Positions 1 through 8,178 of a DNA stretch of 64,000 nucleotides are shown here, in pieces. Source of the DNA: Mesorhizobium sp. (GTDB lineage Bacteria > Pseudomonadota > Alphaproteobacteria > Rhizobiales > Rhizobiaceae). Where the stretch lies: positions 1-64,000 of the forward strand of contig SUGL01000009.1 in assembly GCA_004963905.1 (NCBI GenBank), written 5' to 3'. The position numbers were made by a program, and so were the translations under genes. The notes below the pieces were generated by a model. It ran no database searches. It was not told the DNA's origin and worked only from the letters and a program-made list of their open reading frames with translations. Position 1 is the first letter of the stretch. Every line of letters starts with the position of its first letter.

Positions 1-2
1 CC

Positions 3-230
3 TGGGACGTGGTGAAGCCCGGCACGTTGTCGATCAGTTGGAAGGAAACCGGCGGACCAGAGGTGAACGAGCCGACGAAAAGAAGTTTTGGAACGACTTT
101 CATCCAGCAGAGCTTACAGCACGAACTCAGAGGAAGTGCCGAATTATACTTCAGGTCCACTGGGTTGGAGTGCCAAATTGAGGTTCCTTTGCCCAGCCTT
201 CGAGCCGTTACCCAGCCAAGCATGAAATGA
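3..230 (+). CDS. HWE-family sensor histidine kinase, C-terminal fragment cut by the left edge
   Basis: Only the last 75 or so residues are in the window, open to the left edge. They match the end of the ATPase domain of HWE kinases: a glycine/proline stretch (ETGGPEV), the G2-like FGTTFIQQSLQHELRG, and a closing strand CQIEVPLPS. HWE kinases phosphorylate response regulators or PhyR in the alphaproteobacterial general stress response. The stop codon overlaps the start of a degenerate response regulator, the usual kinase-regulator order. The sensor domain is outside the window, so the signal cannot be named. The fragment itself shows no internal break. Confidence 0.7.
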   Translation, partial: WDVVKPGTLSISWKETGGPEVNEPTKRSFGTTFIQQSLQHELRGSAELYFRSTGLECQIEVPLPSLRAVTQPSMK

Positions 231-449
231 ACAAGAGTGCTCCACGGTGCGGCCTGCGCATCCTCGAACGCAGCTTTCCGCTCGCCGAGCATCTCGCGGC
301 CCGCGACGTGCCTTTTGTCTTCCTCACCGGCTATGACAGCGCCACGATCTTTCCCGATCGGTTCCAGGATTCGCCGAGACTGTCGAAGCCCGTCGACACC
401 AAGACGCCGATCGAGGCTGGTCGCGCGCATTGGCCACCACAAGCATTGA
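227..449 (+). pseudogene. Response regulator receiver remnant, N-truncated and frameshifted
   Basis: The segment AEHLAARDVPFVFLTGYDSA followed by RLSKPVD is the second half of a stand-alone receiver domain, with the conserved Lys-Pro. The first half, including the phosphoacceptor Asp, is missing directly after the start overlapping the kinase. Near 417 a one-base shift is needed to reach the likely natural C-terminus (VARIGHHKH, TGA at 447-449). In the unshifted frame translation runs on into the downstream sigma factor, giving an artificial 334-aa reading frame. I infer an in-frame deletion plus a frameshift in a kinase-linked regulator. Confidence 0.6.
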
Positions 450-573
450 AGCGTCGCGGCGCTCTGCGTCTAGCAACTTCGGTTCCCAGCCATTGCCGAG
501 GCAGCGCAATGCCTCGCTCGAACGGCCCTGCAATCCATGGCCAAAGGGCGAGCGTGCAAGTTCGTTTCGAACA

Positions 574-598
574 GGAACGTTCGTCATTGTCACGCATT
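574..598 (+). promoter_or_regulatory. Weak EcfG/RpoE2-type promoter before the sigma gene
   Basis: GGAAC, a 16-nt spacer, then CATT, which fits the looser rhizobial form GGAAC-N18-TT but not the stricter CGTT. It lies 45 nt before the preferred GTG start of the sigma factor, so self-activation is possible. Confidence 0.35.
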
Positions 599-643
599 GT
601 CCCTGATCAATGTCCATCAACTCTCTCTGCTGGGGTTCGAACC

Positions 644-1231
644 GTGTTACCCAAAGGCCATGCAGCGCCCGACTGCGTACCAGGGGAAGAAATCGCCATT
701 GTCGACCTCATCCCTGCCTTGCGCGCTTTTGCGCGGACTTTTTGCCGTATGCCTGATGATGCCGACGACCTGGTGCAGGAGACATTGACCAAGGGGCTTG
801 CCAACTTGGACAAGTTCGAGCCGGGAACGCGCTTGAAGTCCTGGCTTTTCACAATCATGCGCAACACGCATTATACACGCGTCAGGGCGGCTGTTAGAGA
901 AGCACCCGGGTTGCTTGGCTGCGCCTCCAGCCGGCCGATATCCGAAGCTTCCCAGGACTGGTCCATGCGCAGCGTGGAAGTTTACGAAGCAATCCAGAAA
1001 CTTCCAGCGCACCAGCGCGAAGTATTGACGTTAATCGGCGTACTGGGCGTCAGCTACGAGGAAACAGCTGAGATATGCGATTGCGCCATAGGAACGGTGA
1101 AAAGCCGCCTCAGCCGAGCGCGTGCGGCCGTTCTGGAACTGCTTGATGAAAGCTCACCGCAAGCGCTGGTCGAAAGACGTGATCATCTCCCGCAAGACAG
1201 CCTGGACCGAGGCGCTGACAGCCGCCGATGA
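644..1231 (+). CDS. ECF sigma factor, EcfG-like (sigma-70 family)
   Basis: About 195 aa. Sigma region 2 shows ALRAFARTF, DDADDLVQETL and PGTRLKSWLFTIMRN. Region 4 shows LPAHQREVLTLIGVLG, SYEETAEICDCAIGTVKSR and LSRARAAV. This is the layout of ECF sigmas of the EcfG/RpoE2 class, which direct the general stress response at GGAAC promoters. The start is uncertain: GTG at 644 gives the family length, while ATG at 509 with GAGG upstream would add about 45 non-conserved residues. The frame is open back into the response-regulator remnant, which I read as accidental. Many GGAAC elements in this window are plausible targets. Confidence 0.75.
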   Translation: MLPKGHAAPDCVPGEEIAIVDLIPALRAFARTFCRMPDDADDLVQETLTKGLANLDKFEPGTRLKSWLFTIMRNTHYTRVRAAVREAPGLLGCASSRPISEASQDWSMRSVEVYEAIQKLPAHQREVLTLIGVLGVSYEETAEICDCAIGTVKSRLSRARAAVLELLDESSPQALVERRDHLPQDSLDRGADSRR

Positions 1232-1240
1232 GCGCATGCG

Positions 1241-1417
1241 TCAGTCCTGGGGAGCGCAACGACGCTTCTGGATCAGCGCATTCTGCAACTCGATCGCGAG
1301 CTTGGTCAGGCGATCGGGGACCTTCTCCCGCTCGATTTCGTTCAACAACGCTGCAATCTCTTGGTCTATGCTCAGGCTTTCCTGGCCGGTGAGATCGCGT
1401 TGGCTCGGACGAGACAT
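1241..1417 (-). CDS. Small protein with a NepR-like two-helix pattern
   Basis: A 58-aa protein convergent with the ECF sigma gene. It has the order helix (DQEIAALLNEIERE), VPDR, helix (LTKLAIELQNALIQKRR). NepR anti-sigma factors, which bind EcfG until PhyR~P removes them, share a helix, a [VIL]PDR turn and a second helix, and sit beside ecfG. Resemblance and position suggest the same role, but the match is short and the orientation is not the usual one (nepR normally precedes ecfG on the same strand). An in-frame ATG five codons upstream is an alternative start. Confidence 0.5.
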   Translation of the reverse strand: MSRPSQRDLTGQESLSIDQEIAALLNEIEREKVPDRLTKLAIELQNALIQKRRCAPQD

Positions 1418-1606
1418 GGGACTCTCTAGCAACTGTGGTCTCTTCGAAATTCACTGAGACCATAGACGGCAGGAGTTTGCAAGGCGCCTCCGGCCGCCGA
1501 TTGGCTTCAGCTCCGCGCAGATCTTGGGCGGAGAGAAAACCCTTTGCTTGACCTCAATACCTGATCCCTGGCGAGTCTGCCAAGTCTTATGACTGTCGGT
1601 GCAAGC

Positions 1607-1825
1607 TCAGTCGTCGAGGAGCCGGTTTGCTGCGTGGTCCTGATACTGATCGGACTTGATCCGATTGCTGTCGAGGCCGCGTTGTTTCGTATGCTGCTTC
1701 TTATCCCGGTTCGAAAGGACGTCATTCTCACCAAGCTTATCTTTCGAAATCCTCGTCTTCGCCCCGGTCCCTGAGCCTTTGCCCTGACTGCCGCGGCCCA
1801 TGTGCTTCTTGCCACCGGTTGCCAT
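1607..1825 (-). CDS. Small basic hydrophilic protein, conserved hypothetical
   Basis: A 72-aa protein rich in Gly, Lys, Asp and Gln (MATGGKKHMGRGSQGKGSGT near the N-terminus, DQYQDHAANRLLDD at the end). No membrane segment, signal or catalytic motif. A strong AGGAG ribosome site precedes the ATG. Similar short proteins are common in Mesorhizobium as far as I recall; their function is unknown. An EcfG-type element lies upstream, so stress induction is likely. Confidence 0.7.
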   Translation of the reverse strand: MATGGKKHMGRGSQGKGSGTGAKTRISKDKLGENDVLSNRDKKQHTKQRGLDSNRIKSDQYQDHAANRLLDD

Positions 1826-1873
1826 CTTCTTCTCCTGGAACTGCCTGCCTTAGCGCAAGTGGTCTGGCGTCCC

Positions 1874-1898
1874 AACTTCGCTCTGTCGGTTATGTTCC
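1874..1898 (-). promoter_or_regulatory. EcfG-type promoter for the 1825 gene
   Basis: On the minus strand: GGAAC, 16 nt, AGTT. The -10-like element is 48 nt upstream of the ATG. The element overlaps the 3' end of the methyltransferase gene, so the small gene can be read separately from the glycan operon. Confidence 0.5.
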
Positions 1899-2798
1899 GC
1901 CGGTATGACGAATAAGAAACGCGATGCCGTCCCAAAGATTGAAAGGCAACTCGCCGTCAACCACGACGTCCATCGCATATGTACGGGCGAGATGGCGGAC
2001 TTCGGACGAATCGACGGCCGGCGACATGCGGTATGAATAGTTGAGAATTGCCGCCAGCCCTCCTGGCCGCAACACGCGTGCAATTTCGCTGAAATGCCGC
2101 TCGGCGACGCCGGCCAGGACCAGGTAGGGGAAGCTGTCAACCGCCAGGACGCAATCGAAGCCGGCCTCACCGAATGTGGCAAGATCGAGGCCCGAGGTCT
2201 GGCGGAACTCCACGTTGCCCAGACCGGCGCAACGTCGGCGCGCGATAGCAATCATCCTGGAGGAGATGTCGATGCCGACTATACGCTCGGTCCTTGCGTG
2301 GAGCGCAAGTTCGAAGCGGCCGATGCCGCAACCGATATCGAGTATTGTCTTTCCTGCGCCCGTAAAGGCTTGTCGCTCCAGCCACGATGCGATCTCGGCT
2401 GTTGCGGTCAGAAGTTTTTCGTCATCGCCAAGGGACGAGAGCTGGCAACTGGCAGCCGGAGAAATGGCGACCGCCCGGTCAAAGCCCTCAGCCAGCCGGA
2501 TCACAGCCATCTCACAGGTTTCGTCGTCGAGGCGAGCATGATGCACGGAAGCTGCCGTCGCCCGGAGATTGTCAAAAGCATCCGAGTTGCCCGACAAAAG
2601 CGCGGCTATGGCCTCGAGCCAGTCTCTGCTGTGGGCGGCATTTGCAAGCATGTCCAATGCGATGTTCGCCAATCCTTGCGCGTGAATGTCCGTCTTGACG
2701 GCCAGTCTGGCGACCGCGACGTCCGTCGACAGGCCACTCGCCATGCAGTTCTCGAGAATGCGTCTGGCGGTCATCTTCTGATCTTCGACTATGGTCAC
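1890..2798 (-). CDS. Class I SAM-dependent methyltransferase (last gene of glycan run)
   Basis: About 302 aa. SAM motif I is ILDIGCGIGRFELAL near residue 150, followed by IVGIDIS (motif II region), FDCVLAVDSFPYL and ARVLRPGG. The first 130 residues are a helical region of unknown role. I chose GTG at 2798 because it forms a GTGA overlap with the upstream acetyltransferase stop, as elsewhere in this operon; an ATG at 2774 is the alternative. It probably methylates a sugar or another glycan-pathway intermediate; the acceptor cannot be read from sequence. Confidence 0.8.
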   Translation of the reverse strand: MTIVEDQKMTARRILENCMASGLSTDVAVARLAVKTDIHAQGLANIALDMLANAAHSRDWLEAIAALLSGNSDAFDNLRATAASVHHARLDDETCEMAVIRLAEGFDRAVAISPAASCQLSSLGDDEKLLTATAEIASWLERQAFTGAGKTILDIGCGIGRFELALHARTERIVGIDISSRMIAIARRRCAGLGNVEFRQTSGLDLATFGEAGFDCVLAVDSFPYLVLAGVAERHFSEIARVLRPGGLAAILNYSYRMSPAVDSSEVRHLARTYAMDVVVDGELPFNLWDGIAFLIRHTGGT

Positions 2799-3781
2799 GG
2801 CGCAGCGCTCCGGGTCCAGACCCTTTGCACGGTCCACCGGTCGACCGCTCCCCAGCCATACTTGTAGCTCTCGCGGCCGCGCAGAAAATCGAATTCCCGT
2901 GCCCCCTCGCGAGCGGCTTCGCCAATGGCCTTGCCGATCAGGATCGCGCCAGGGCTCTCATCGGCATAGGCCGGATCGTATCCACCGAGATAGGCGTAGG
3001 CGCGGCCACGGTGATGAAAACCGTAGTATGCTCCGACGACAGCACCGTCGATCCCGATCAGCCAGCATCGCGCCAGTCCGTTTGCAATGAGGCGAGGCAG
3101 GGCCATCCGATGGAATCGAAGAGCGGCGCCGGTCAGCACGCCCTGTCCGCTCCACCGGGCGCCGTGCAGTCTGGCCAGCTGAGCGACGAATGTCTCGGGG
3201 TCGGCCTCGCTCCGCCCGATAGATACACGTCCTCGTCGTTGCGCGGCCCTCTGGGCGCGGCGCAGTTGCCGTCTTCGCCGGGCCGGGATCGGGCTTGCAG
3301 CCGTCTCACAGCTCGCGAGCGAGAGCACTGGGCAAGCGGCATGGTCGCATGACCGCGTCTCCTCCACGTTCGGCAGCGCGAGGCTGAGAGAGGCAGCCCC
3401 AGCCGGCAGGTCCGGCAGGATCCATTGCCACCATTGGAGCGACAGCGCTGCCTCGGCGATGGCGGCGCTTGTCGCTGCCTCTTGGCCGGGCATGCACAGA
3501 ATATCGAGGTAGTCGCTCAGCGAGATTCCGACCGGCAGCAGGCGCCAGCCGCAAGCATGCGCTTCCAGGTATAGAGGTGCCAGTCCAACGAGATCATTTC
3601 CGCTCCACACGGCGATGGTACGAAGATCACCCGGTGAGAATGTCCGCCACCATGGCAAGAGCCAGGAGGGTGACTGGAATGGCGTCGCGGAAACGCTCTG
3701 CGACCAAAGTTGCCACCAATGCCGCTCGAGATCGTCGAATGCGCCTCGATCCCGAACAATGATGACGCGCAGGCCGCTCAC
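2795..3781 (-). CDS. GNAT acetyltransferase of the CelD/BcsL type
   Basis: About 328 aa. It begins VIIVRDRGAFDDLERHWWQL and carries the FQSPSWLLPWW stretch and a C-terminal GNAT core (GAYYGFHHRGRAYAYLGGYD, then FDFLRGRESYKYGWG) typical of the CelD-like Acetyltransf_6 group linked to polysaccharide synthesis. Chosen start GTG makes a GTGA overlap with the preceding glycosyltransferase. Likely role: acylation of a sugar amine or hydroxyl in the cytoplasm. In context with the PIG-L deacetylase two genes upstream, a deacetylate-then-reacylate step is conceivable, but this is inference. Confidence 0.75.
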   Translation of the reverse strand: MSGLRVIIVRDRGAFDDLERHWWQLWSQSVSATPFQSPSWLLPWWRTFSPGDLRTIAVWSGNDLVGLAPLYLEAHACGWRLLPVGISLSDYLDILCMPGQEAATSAAIAEAALSLQWWQWILPDLPAGAASLSLALPNVEETRSCDHAACPVLSLASCETAASPIPARRRRQLRRAQRAAQRRGRVSIGRSEADPETFVAQLARLHGARWSGQGVLTGAALRFHRMALPRLIANGLARCWLIGIDGAVVGAYYGFHHRGRAYAYLGGYDPAYADESPGAILIGKAIGEAAREGAREFDFLRGRESYKYGWGAVDRWTVQRVWTRSAAP

Positions 3782-4842
3782 CGGGCGGCTCCCAGCCGGC
3801 AGTGCCGGGCGCCGAGCTTCGCCAACGCGCGGTAGGTATCCAAATAGGCCGAAACCATGCGGTCGAGCGAAAACCGCTCTCGCGCCTCTGCCCGGCATGT
3901 TTCATTGTCGAGGTCGGCCGAGGCAATGATTGCCCCCGCCATCTCGTCGGTATCGTTGACAAGAAAACCGGTCTTGCCGTGTTCGACGACATCGGGCAGG
4001 GCGCCGTTCGGGAAGGCCACGACCGGCGTGCCGCAGGCGAGGGCTTCCATGGCAACCAGCGAGCTCGTTTCGGCGGCAAGGCTCGGGATGAGCAGGCAGC
4101 GGGCGGCATTGAGAAGCCGCCGCTTGGCGGAAAAGCCGAGCGGCCCGAGGAAGCGCCGCCGCCTGTCGAGGCGCGGCTCCACTTGGTCAGCAAAATATTG
4201 GGCATGGGTCTGGTAGGGATAGATCTGACCGCCGATCGCAAGCGGCACGGCGGCACGTATGGCGGCGTCGATCGCCAGATGGATGCCCTTTTCCGGGCAA
4301 ATCCGGCTCAGCACGAGCGCGAAATCGCGCCGCGACCGCCGCTCCTGCAGTGCATCCATGTCGACGCCGTTTGGGATGGGCTTGATCAGCCGCGACCCAG
4401 CCGGCGCGGTTTCTTGCTGCGCCTTCGAGACAGCGTGCAGCCACAGATCTTCACGGCTTGGCATCAGCACGTGTGAGGAATACCAGGCGAGCGGCAGGTG
4501 CAGCGTCACCAGTGTCGGACCGTCGTCGGGAAGATATGCGTCGAAATCGATGCCATGAAGGTGAACGACGTCGACCGGCCAGCGCGCCCGCGCGGCTGCG
4601 ATCGCCGCGCGATGCGCACGTTGCGCGCGGCTCTTTGCCGCCTCGTCGAGCGCGCCCTTTTCGGCAGGCGTCTCAAAAAGCGTCCCAACCGCGCTGGAAC
4701 CCTGGCAGGCGACGACGATGGAATGATGGCCTTGCCGCACCAGCGCACGATCCAGCATCGACAGCACCTGCTCGGCGCCGCCGACCGCATCGATGCCGAC
4801 GGGCGCAAGTGGGTAGGCGACGTTGAGCACGGTGAGCGTCAT
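3778..4842 (-). CDS. Glycosyltransferase, family 4 (GT-B fold)
   Basis: A 354-aa GT4 enzyme. N-terminal acceptor domain: VGGAEQVLSMLDRALVRQGH, DVVHLHGIDFDAYL. C-terminal donor domain: IPNGVDMDAL, LSRICPEKGIHLAIDA, and the E-x7-E type segment near ETSSLVAMEALACGTPVVAF. Retaining transfer from a nucleotide sugar to an acceptor is the family reaction. The ATGA overlap with the PIG-L deacetylase upstream suggests coupled translation. Donor and acceptor unknown; GT4/PIG-L pairs elsewhere (GPI and mycothiol pathways) use GlcNAc and inositol, an idea supported here by ino1 at the head of the run. Confidence 0.9.
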   Translation of the reverse strand: MTLTVLNVAYPLAPVGIDAVGGAEQVLSMLDRALVRQGHHSIVVACQGSSAVGTLFETPAEKGALDEAAKSRAQRAHRAAIAAARARWPVDVVHLHGIDFDAYLPDDGPTLVTLHLPLAWYSSHVLMPSREDLWLHAVSKAQQETAPAGSRLIKPIPNGVDMDALQERRSRRDFALVLSRICPEKGIHLAIDAAIRAAVPLAIGGQIYPYQTHAQYFADQVEPRLDRRRRFLGPLGFSAKRRLLNAARCLLIPSLAAETSSLVAMEALACGTPVVAFPNGALPDVVEHGKTGFLVNDTDEMAGAIIASADLDNETCRAEARERFSLDRMVSAYLDTYRALAKLGARHCRLGAAR

Positions 4843-5684
4843 GGTTGATCGAGCCGAAGCTCCTCATGCGCGGCCGCCGCGGCGCTCAGCCACGTCGAGG
4901 GCTCAAACCCCAGCGGCAGCGACTGATAATAAAGCCTGCCGTTGTTGGGCAATGCACGGAAGTCGTAGGCGGGCGCGATGCGAAACCGCTCGATCGGCCC
5001 GAAGAACGGTGCAAGCGTGCGCCGCTGCGTCCTGAAGCTGGCCAACATGGCCTTCTTGCGCATAAAGGCCGGTTCGGTCAGGCAGACGTCGATGCGATCG
5101 GTTGCGGGATGATCGGCGAAATTCTGGAAGATCGGGCCGTCTGCTCCAGTGGCGTAGAAGGCCATTTCGATGATTGCGGGAGCCGGGCACCTTTGGCGGC
5201 GCAGCACATGGCAAGCCGCATGGACTGCAAAGGCGGTGGCGTCGTGATCCGGATGTCCCCCTTCGAAGGGGTGCGTGCAGACAAAGCGCGGTTCGGCGGC
5301 TGAGAAGAGCCAGATCAGTTCCTGCGCGACCGCGACAAGATGCATGGCCGCTTCCGAATCGGGATGGTCGAGGCCGGTCAGGTTAGCGGAGGACAGGCCC
5401 GCCACCGACAAAGCAGCCGTCAATTCGCCGTGGCGGGCATAAGCGTATTCTTGCCATGTCTCGAAGCCATGAGCCCGCGCATCGGCAAGGTTGCGCGGCG
5501 CTCCGTCCGTGACATGCACGATCCGGCATGTGGGCAGCCCGGCAAGATGGCCGCCGATGCCGATCGTTTCGTCATCCGGGTGCGCCACGACAATCATGAT
5601 GCCGGCGCCAGGAGCGCTCCGCTTGCCAGTCACCAGCGCGGCGAATTCGGCCAGCACCTGCGACGGTTGATCGGCGCGCGACAT
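4839..5684 (-). CDS. PIG-L / LmbE-family deacetylase
   Basis: About 281 aa with the zinc-binding AHPDDETIG motif near residue 36 and HPFEGGHPDHDATAFAVHAA in mid-protein, both diagnostic of the PIG-L family (GlcNAc-PI de-N-acetylase, MshB, BshB). The expected reaction is hydrolysis of an N-acetyl group from an amino sugar conjugate. The start (MSRADQ) lies 7 nt after the stop of the hydrolase gene. Soluble, no signal. Works on a sugar-linked substrate made by the run, by inference. Confidence 0.88.
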   Translation of the reverse strand: MSRADQPSQVLAEFAALVTGKRSAPGAGIMIVVAHPDDETIGIGGHLAGLPTCRIVHVTDGAPRNLADARAHGFETWQEYAYARHGELTAALSVAGLSSANLTGLDHPDSEAAMHLVAVAQELIWLFSAAEPRFVCTHPFEGGHPDHDATAFAVHAACHVLRRQRCPAPAIIEMAFYATGADGPIFQNFADHPATDRIDVCLTEPAFMRKKAMLASFRTQRRTLAPFFGPIERFRIAPAYDFRALPNNGRLYYQSLPLGFEPSTWLSAAAAAHEELRLDQP

Positions 5685-5691
5685 GATGACC

Positions 5692-6627
5692 TCATGCGGC
5701 CGAGGCCCGCCGCATCGGCATCGCGTCACATTGCACGCCCGGCGCGTAGCGGCCGATCATGGCAGCACAGAACTCGGCGAATTCTTCGGGCACCTGTGGC
5801 GGGCTGGTATGATGAGGCTGCAGGCCGCGATGTTCGGGCGTGAAGCAAAAGGTGACGGTGACATCGAAATCGGCAAGCGCTTCCATCTGGCGGTCGAACC
5901 AGTCCAGGGCGTTTGGCCTGAAGCTGTCGGCCCAGGATAGGCCGGTGCGCAGATTTGTGACACCCAGCCGCTTCATCCACGCGACGGCCTCGTTCAGCCG
6001 GTGGTCCTCGAAATGGAACCACTGGACCAAGCCCATCGCCGGAGTGTAGCGCACGAACTCCTCGAGAGCGGGCTTGGGCGTGCCGTCCTCACGCAGCAGA
6101 CCCATGTAGAAATGGCGGTAGTAGGAGGAGCCTTCCGCCTCGCGATGCCGCGTCGTCGCTCCCCACGCATGTGGCAGATCGTAGAGGCTGTACCACTGGA
6201 TGCGGGGCGCCTTGCCAAGCAGCAGCTCCGCCGTACGGCGCAGGCCCCATAGCTGGACCTCCTCGGCGCCGAAACTCGACACGCCGGCTTCGCTGATCCA
6301 GATCGGCAGATCCGTGACTTCGGCGATATCACCCAGCTTTTGCGGCCATTCATGCATCTGCCAAAGGTTCCAGTCGAGTGGAAAGCCATGCACGGCCACG
6401 GCATCGACATGGTCCAGCACGCCGTACCCCTTCATCAGCGACATGAAGCCGGCATCGATCGGCGAAATGCCGCCAAGGACCCTGGTGATTTCCGGGTTCT
6501 GGAGCCCGATGGCGTCGGCAGCAAGGATCGCCATGCGGGCGAAGCGGCTCCAGTCGGCATCGAGTTCGGGATCCCAATGCGACTTGTTGTTGGGCTCGTT
6601 CCAGATCATGGCGGCTTCAATCATCAT
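5692..6627 (-). CDS. Glycoside hydrolase-like protein (GH39/clan A type barrel)
   Basis: About 311 aa. Starts MMIEAAMIWNEPNNKSHWD, where the Asn-Glu-Pro supplies a clan-A type acid/base Glu, and later has LPIWISEAGVS whose Glu is in the place of the nucleophile. VDAVAVHGFPLDWNLW and IQWYSLYDL are barrel strands. The family cleaves glycosidic bonds; a protein this short without a signal peptide inside a synthesis operon may instead be a cytoplasmic trimming or transglycosylase-like enzyme. A GGAAG ribosome site precedes the double ATG, which lies inside the end of the upstream gene. Confidence 0.65.
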   Translation of the reverse strand: MMIEAAMIWNEPNNKSHWDPELDADWSRFARMAILAADAIGLQNPEITRVLGGISPIDAGFMSLMKGYGVLDHVDAVAVHGFPLDWNLWQMHEWPQKLGDIAEVTDLPIWISEAGVSSFGAEEVQLWGLRRTAELLLGKAPRIQWYSLYDLPHAWGATTRHREAEGSSYYRHFYMGLLREDGTPKPALEEFVRYTPAMGLVQWFHFEDHRLNEAVAWMKRLGVTNLRTGLSWADSFRPNALDWFDRQMEALADFDVTVTFCFTPEHRGLQPHHTSPPQVPEEFAEFCAAMIGRYAPGVQCDAMPMRRASAA

Positions 6628-7372
6628 TTCTTCCTTTCGCAGGGTAGACCGCACCCGCCGGTTCGCCGCAGGCACGGCAGAAATAGACCTCGTCCTCCGG
6701 CCGGAGCAGGATCTCGAATCCGGCGCTGCGCAACATTGCCTCGGTGCAGCCACGGTTCGGGATCCACCAGTTGGTCGGGTCGTCGGCATAGCTGTGTTCG
6801 ATGAAGTGCAGCTTCGGGAACTCAGGTCGATCGAACAGTTCATGGGTCCAGAAATGATAGTTCTGTTCGAGCGCGGGGACCTCGCTGCTGCCGCGTTGCA
6901 TCGACTGGAAGATCATCAGATCCCGCGCGACGTGCTGGCGGATCAGATCGAGCGCCAGCAACGGGTGGCGAAGGTGGTAGAGCACGCCCATGAAGAGCAC
7001 GATGTCGAAGGTCTCCCCGAGGGCGCCGACGTCATAGACCGACAGCTCACGGAACTCGATGTCGCAGTCGGCGATTTCGGCGGCGAAACGCGCCTGCGTC
7101 AGATAGCTCACGTCGAAGTCGATGCCGAGCACGCGATCGGCGCCCCGCTTCTTCATTTCGATCGAGTAGAAGCCGGCATTGCACCCGATGTCGAGGACTG
7201 ACTTGCCCGACAGATCGGCAGGGATCGCATCCGCGAATTTGCGCCATTTGATCAAAGGGTAGTTGCCCAGAAAATGATCAGGGGCGGTTTGGATACCGGC
7301 CAGTTCCATGTTATGAAACCAAGGCCCCAGCGCGTCGATGCGGCGGCGTATTTCCGCGTCGGAATGCAGCAT
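6617..7372 (-). CDS. Class I methyltransferase of the Rta_06860 / TIGR04290 type
   Basis: About 251 aa. SAM motif SVLDIGCNAGFYSIEMKKRG, then RVLGIDFDVSYL, LFMGVLYHLRHPLLALDLI and DPTNWWIPNRGCTEAMLRSAGF. This matches what I remember of TIGR04290, a methyltransferase family found with the B12 radical SAM glycan cassette of rhizobia; the accession should be checked. ATG at 7372 is chosen since AAGGAGG is 6 nt upstream; the TTG two codons earlier would have no room for it. It follows the nucleotidyltransferase by 2 nt. Confidence 0.8.
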   Translation of the reverse strand: MLHSDAEIRRRIDALGPWFHNMELAGIQTAPDHFLGNYPLIKWRKFADAIPADLSGKSVLDIGCNAGFYSIEMKKRGADRVLGIDFDVSYLTQARFAAEIADCDIEFRELSVYDVGALGETFDIVLFMGVLYHLRHPLLALDLIRQHVARDLMIFQSMQRGSSEVPALEQNYHFWTHELFDRPEFPKLHFIEHSYADDPTNWWIPNRGCTEAMLRSAGFEILLRPEDEVYFCRACGEPAGAVYPAKGRNDD

Positions 7373-7374
7373 GA

Positions 7375-8178
7375 TCAACCTCCTTCGCCTGGCAAGGAAG
7401 GTACCTGGGAGTGCCTCGTGGGCGCGAACATGGGCGCCTCTTCGTCGTCTTGCGCGTCAGCGCTTTCAAGCAGCCGGAGCGCCGTGCGGTAGCCGTTGAG
7501 CGTGCCGACGTCGACATAAGCGGTGCCTGCCTTGACGCCCCAGGCTTCACCACCCGCGGCCAGATAGGCATTGACAAGCGTGCCGAAGTACTCGTCGCAG
7601 CCGTCCCGCTCACGCCACAGTGCTACGAGCTTGTGAAAGATGTGGCCCGGCATCTTGAACGCGCCCCAAACCCAGTCCGTGGCCGCGTCCGGCCGCTTGA
7701 CCTGGACCTCCTCGACGCGGTCGTGCGGACCGACGACCACGGCATCGAAAAGCTCCGGCCGCTCCACTGGAAACAAAAGAAAGGACAGTCGATCGTCCGG
7801 AAGACGGCAAAAGCCGTCCTCTGGAAACCAGATCGTATCCGGCAGGCCAATCAGGACCGTCTCTTGCGGCGCGACGAGAGGGGCGGCGCGGAAGATCGCG
7901 TCACAAAGGCCGACCGGAGAGGGTTGAGCCACGAAGATCGAGGCCGCGCTGTCATAACCGGCGGCATAATATTCGAGGATGTCCGACTTGCCCGAGCCGA
8001 TGATGAAGCAGATCCTGTCGACGCCGTTGCGCACCATTCGGCGCACCAGATATTCGCTGACCGCGCAGGGACGTTCGGTCTGCCCATCCATCCGGCTCCC
8101 CACCGGCAGCAGCTCCTTCGAAAAACCCAATGGCTGAATGCGGCTGCCTCGCCCGGCGGCCGGCACGATACCCAACAT
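7375..8178 (-). CDS. Sugar-1-phosphate nucleotidyltransferase
   Basis: About 267 aa. N-terminal MLGIVPAAGRGSRI followed by FSKELLPVG is the nucleotide- and Mg-binding signature of RfbA/GalU-like enzymes; VLIGLPDTIWFPEDGF carries the metal-ligand Asp. The end, AYVDVGTLNGYRTAL, is also typical. It should make an NDP-sugar from NTP and a sugar phosphate for the glycosyltransferases. ATG overlaps the stop of the CgeB gene upstream (ATGA). Sugar specificity unknown. Confidence 0.85.
   Translation of the reverse strand: MLGIVPAAGRGSRIQPLGFSKELLPVGSRMDGQTERPCAVSEYLVRRMVRNGVDRICFIIGSGKSDILEYYAAGYDSAASIFVAQPSPVGLCDAIFRAAPLVAPQETVLIGLPDTIWFPEDGFCRLPDDRLSFLLFPVERPELFDAVVVGPHDRVEEVQVKRPDAATDWVWGAFKMPGHIFHKLVALWRERDGCDEYFGTLVNAYLAAGGEAWGVKAGTAYVDVGTLNGYRTALRLLESADAQDDEEAPMFAPTRHSQVPSLPGEGG

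Noticed and set aside
227-1231. Single 334-aa receiver/sigma fusion protein
   Set aside because: The receiver half lacks its first 65 residues and needs a frameshift to reach its own stop at 449; the linker has no family similarity and a promoter-like element lies inside it.
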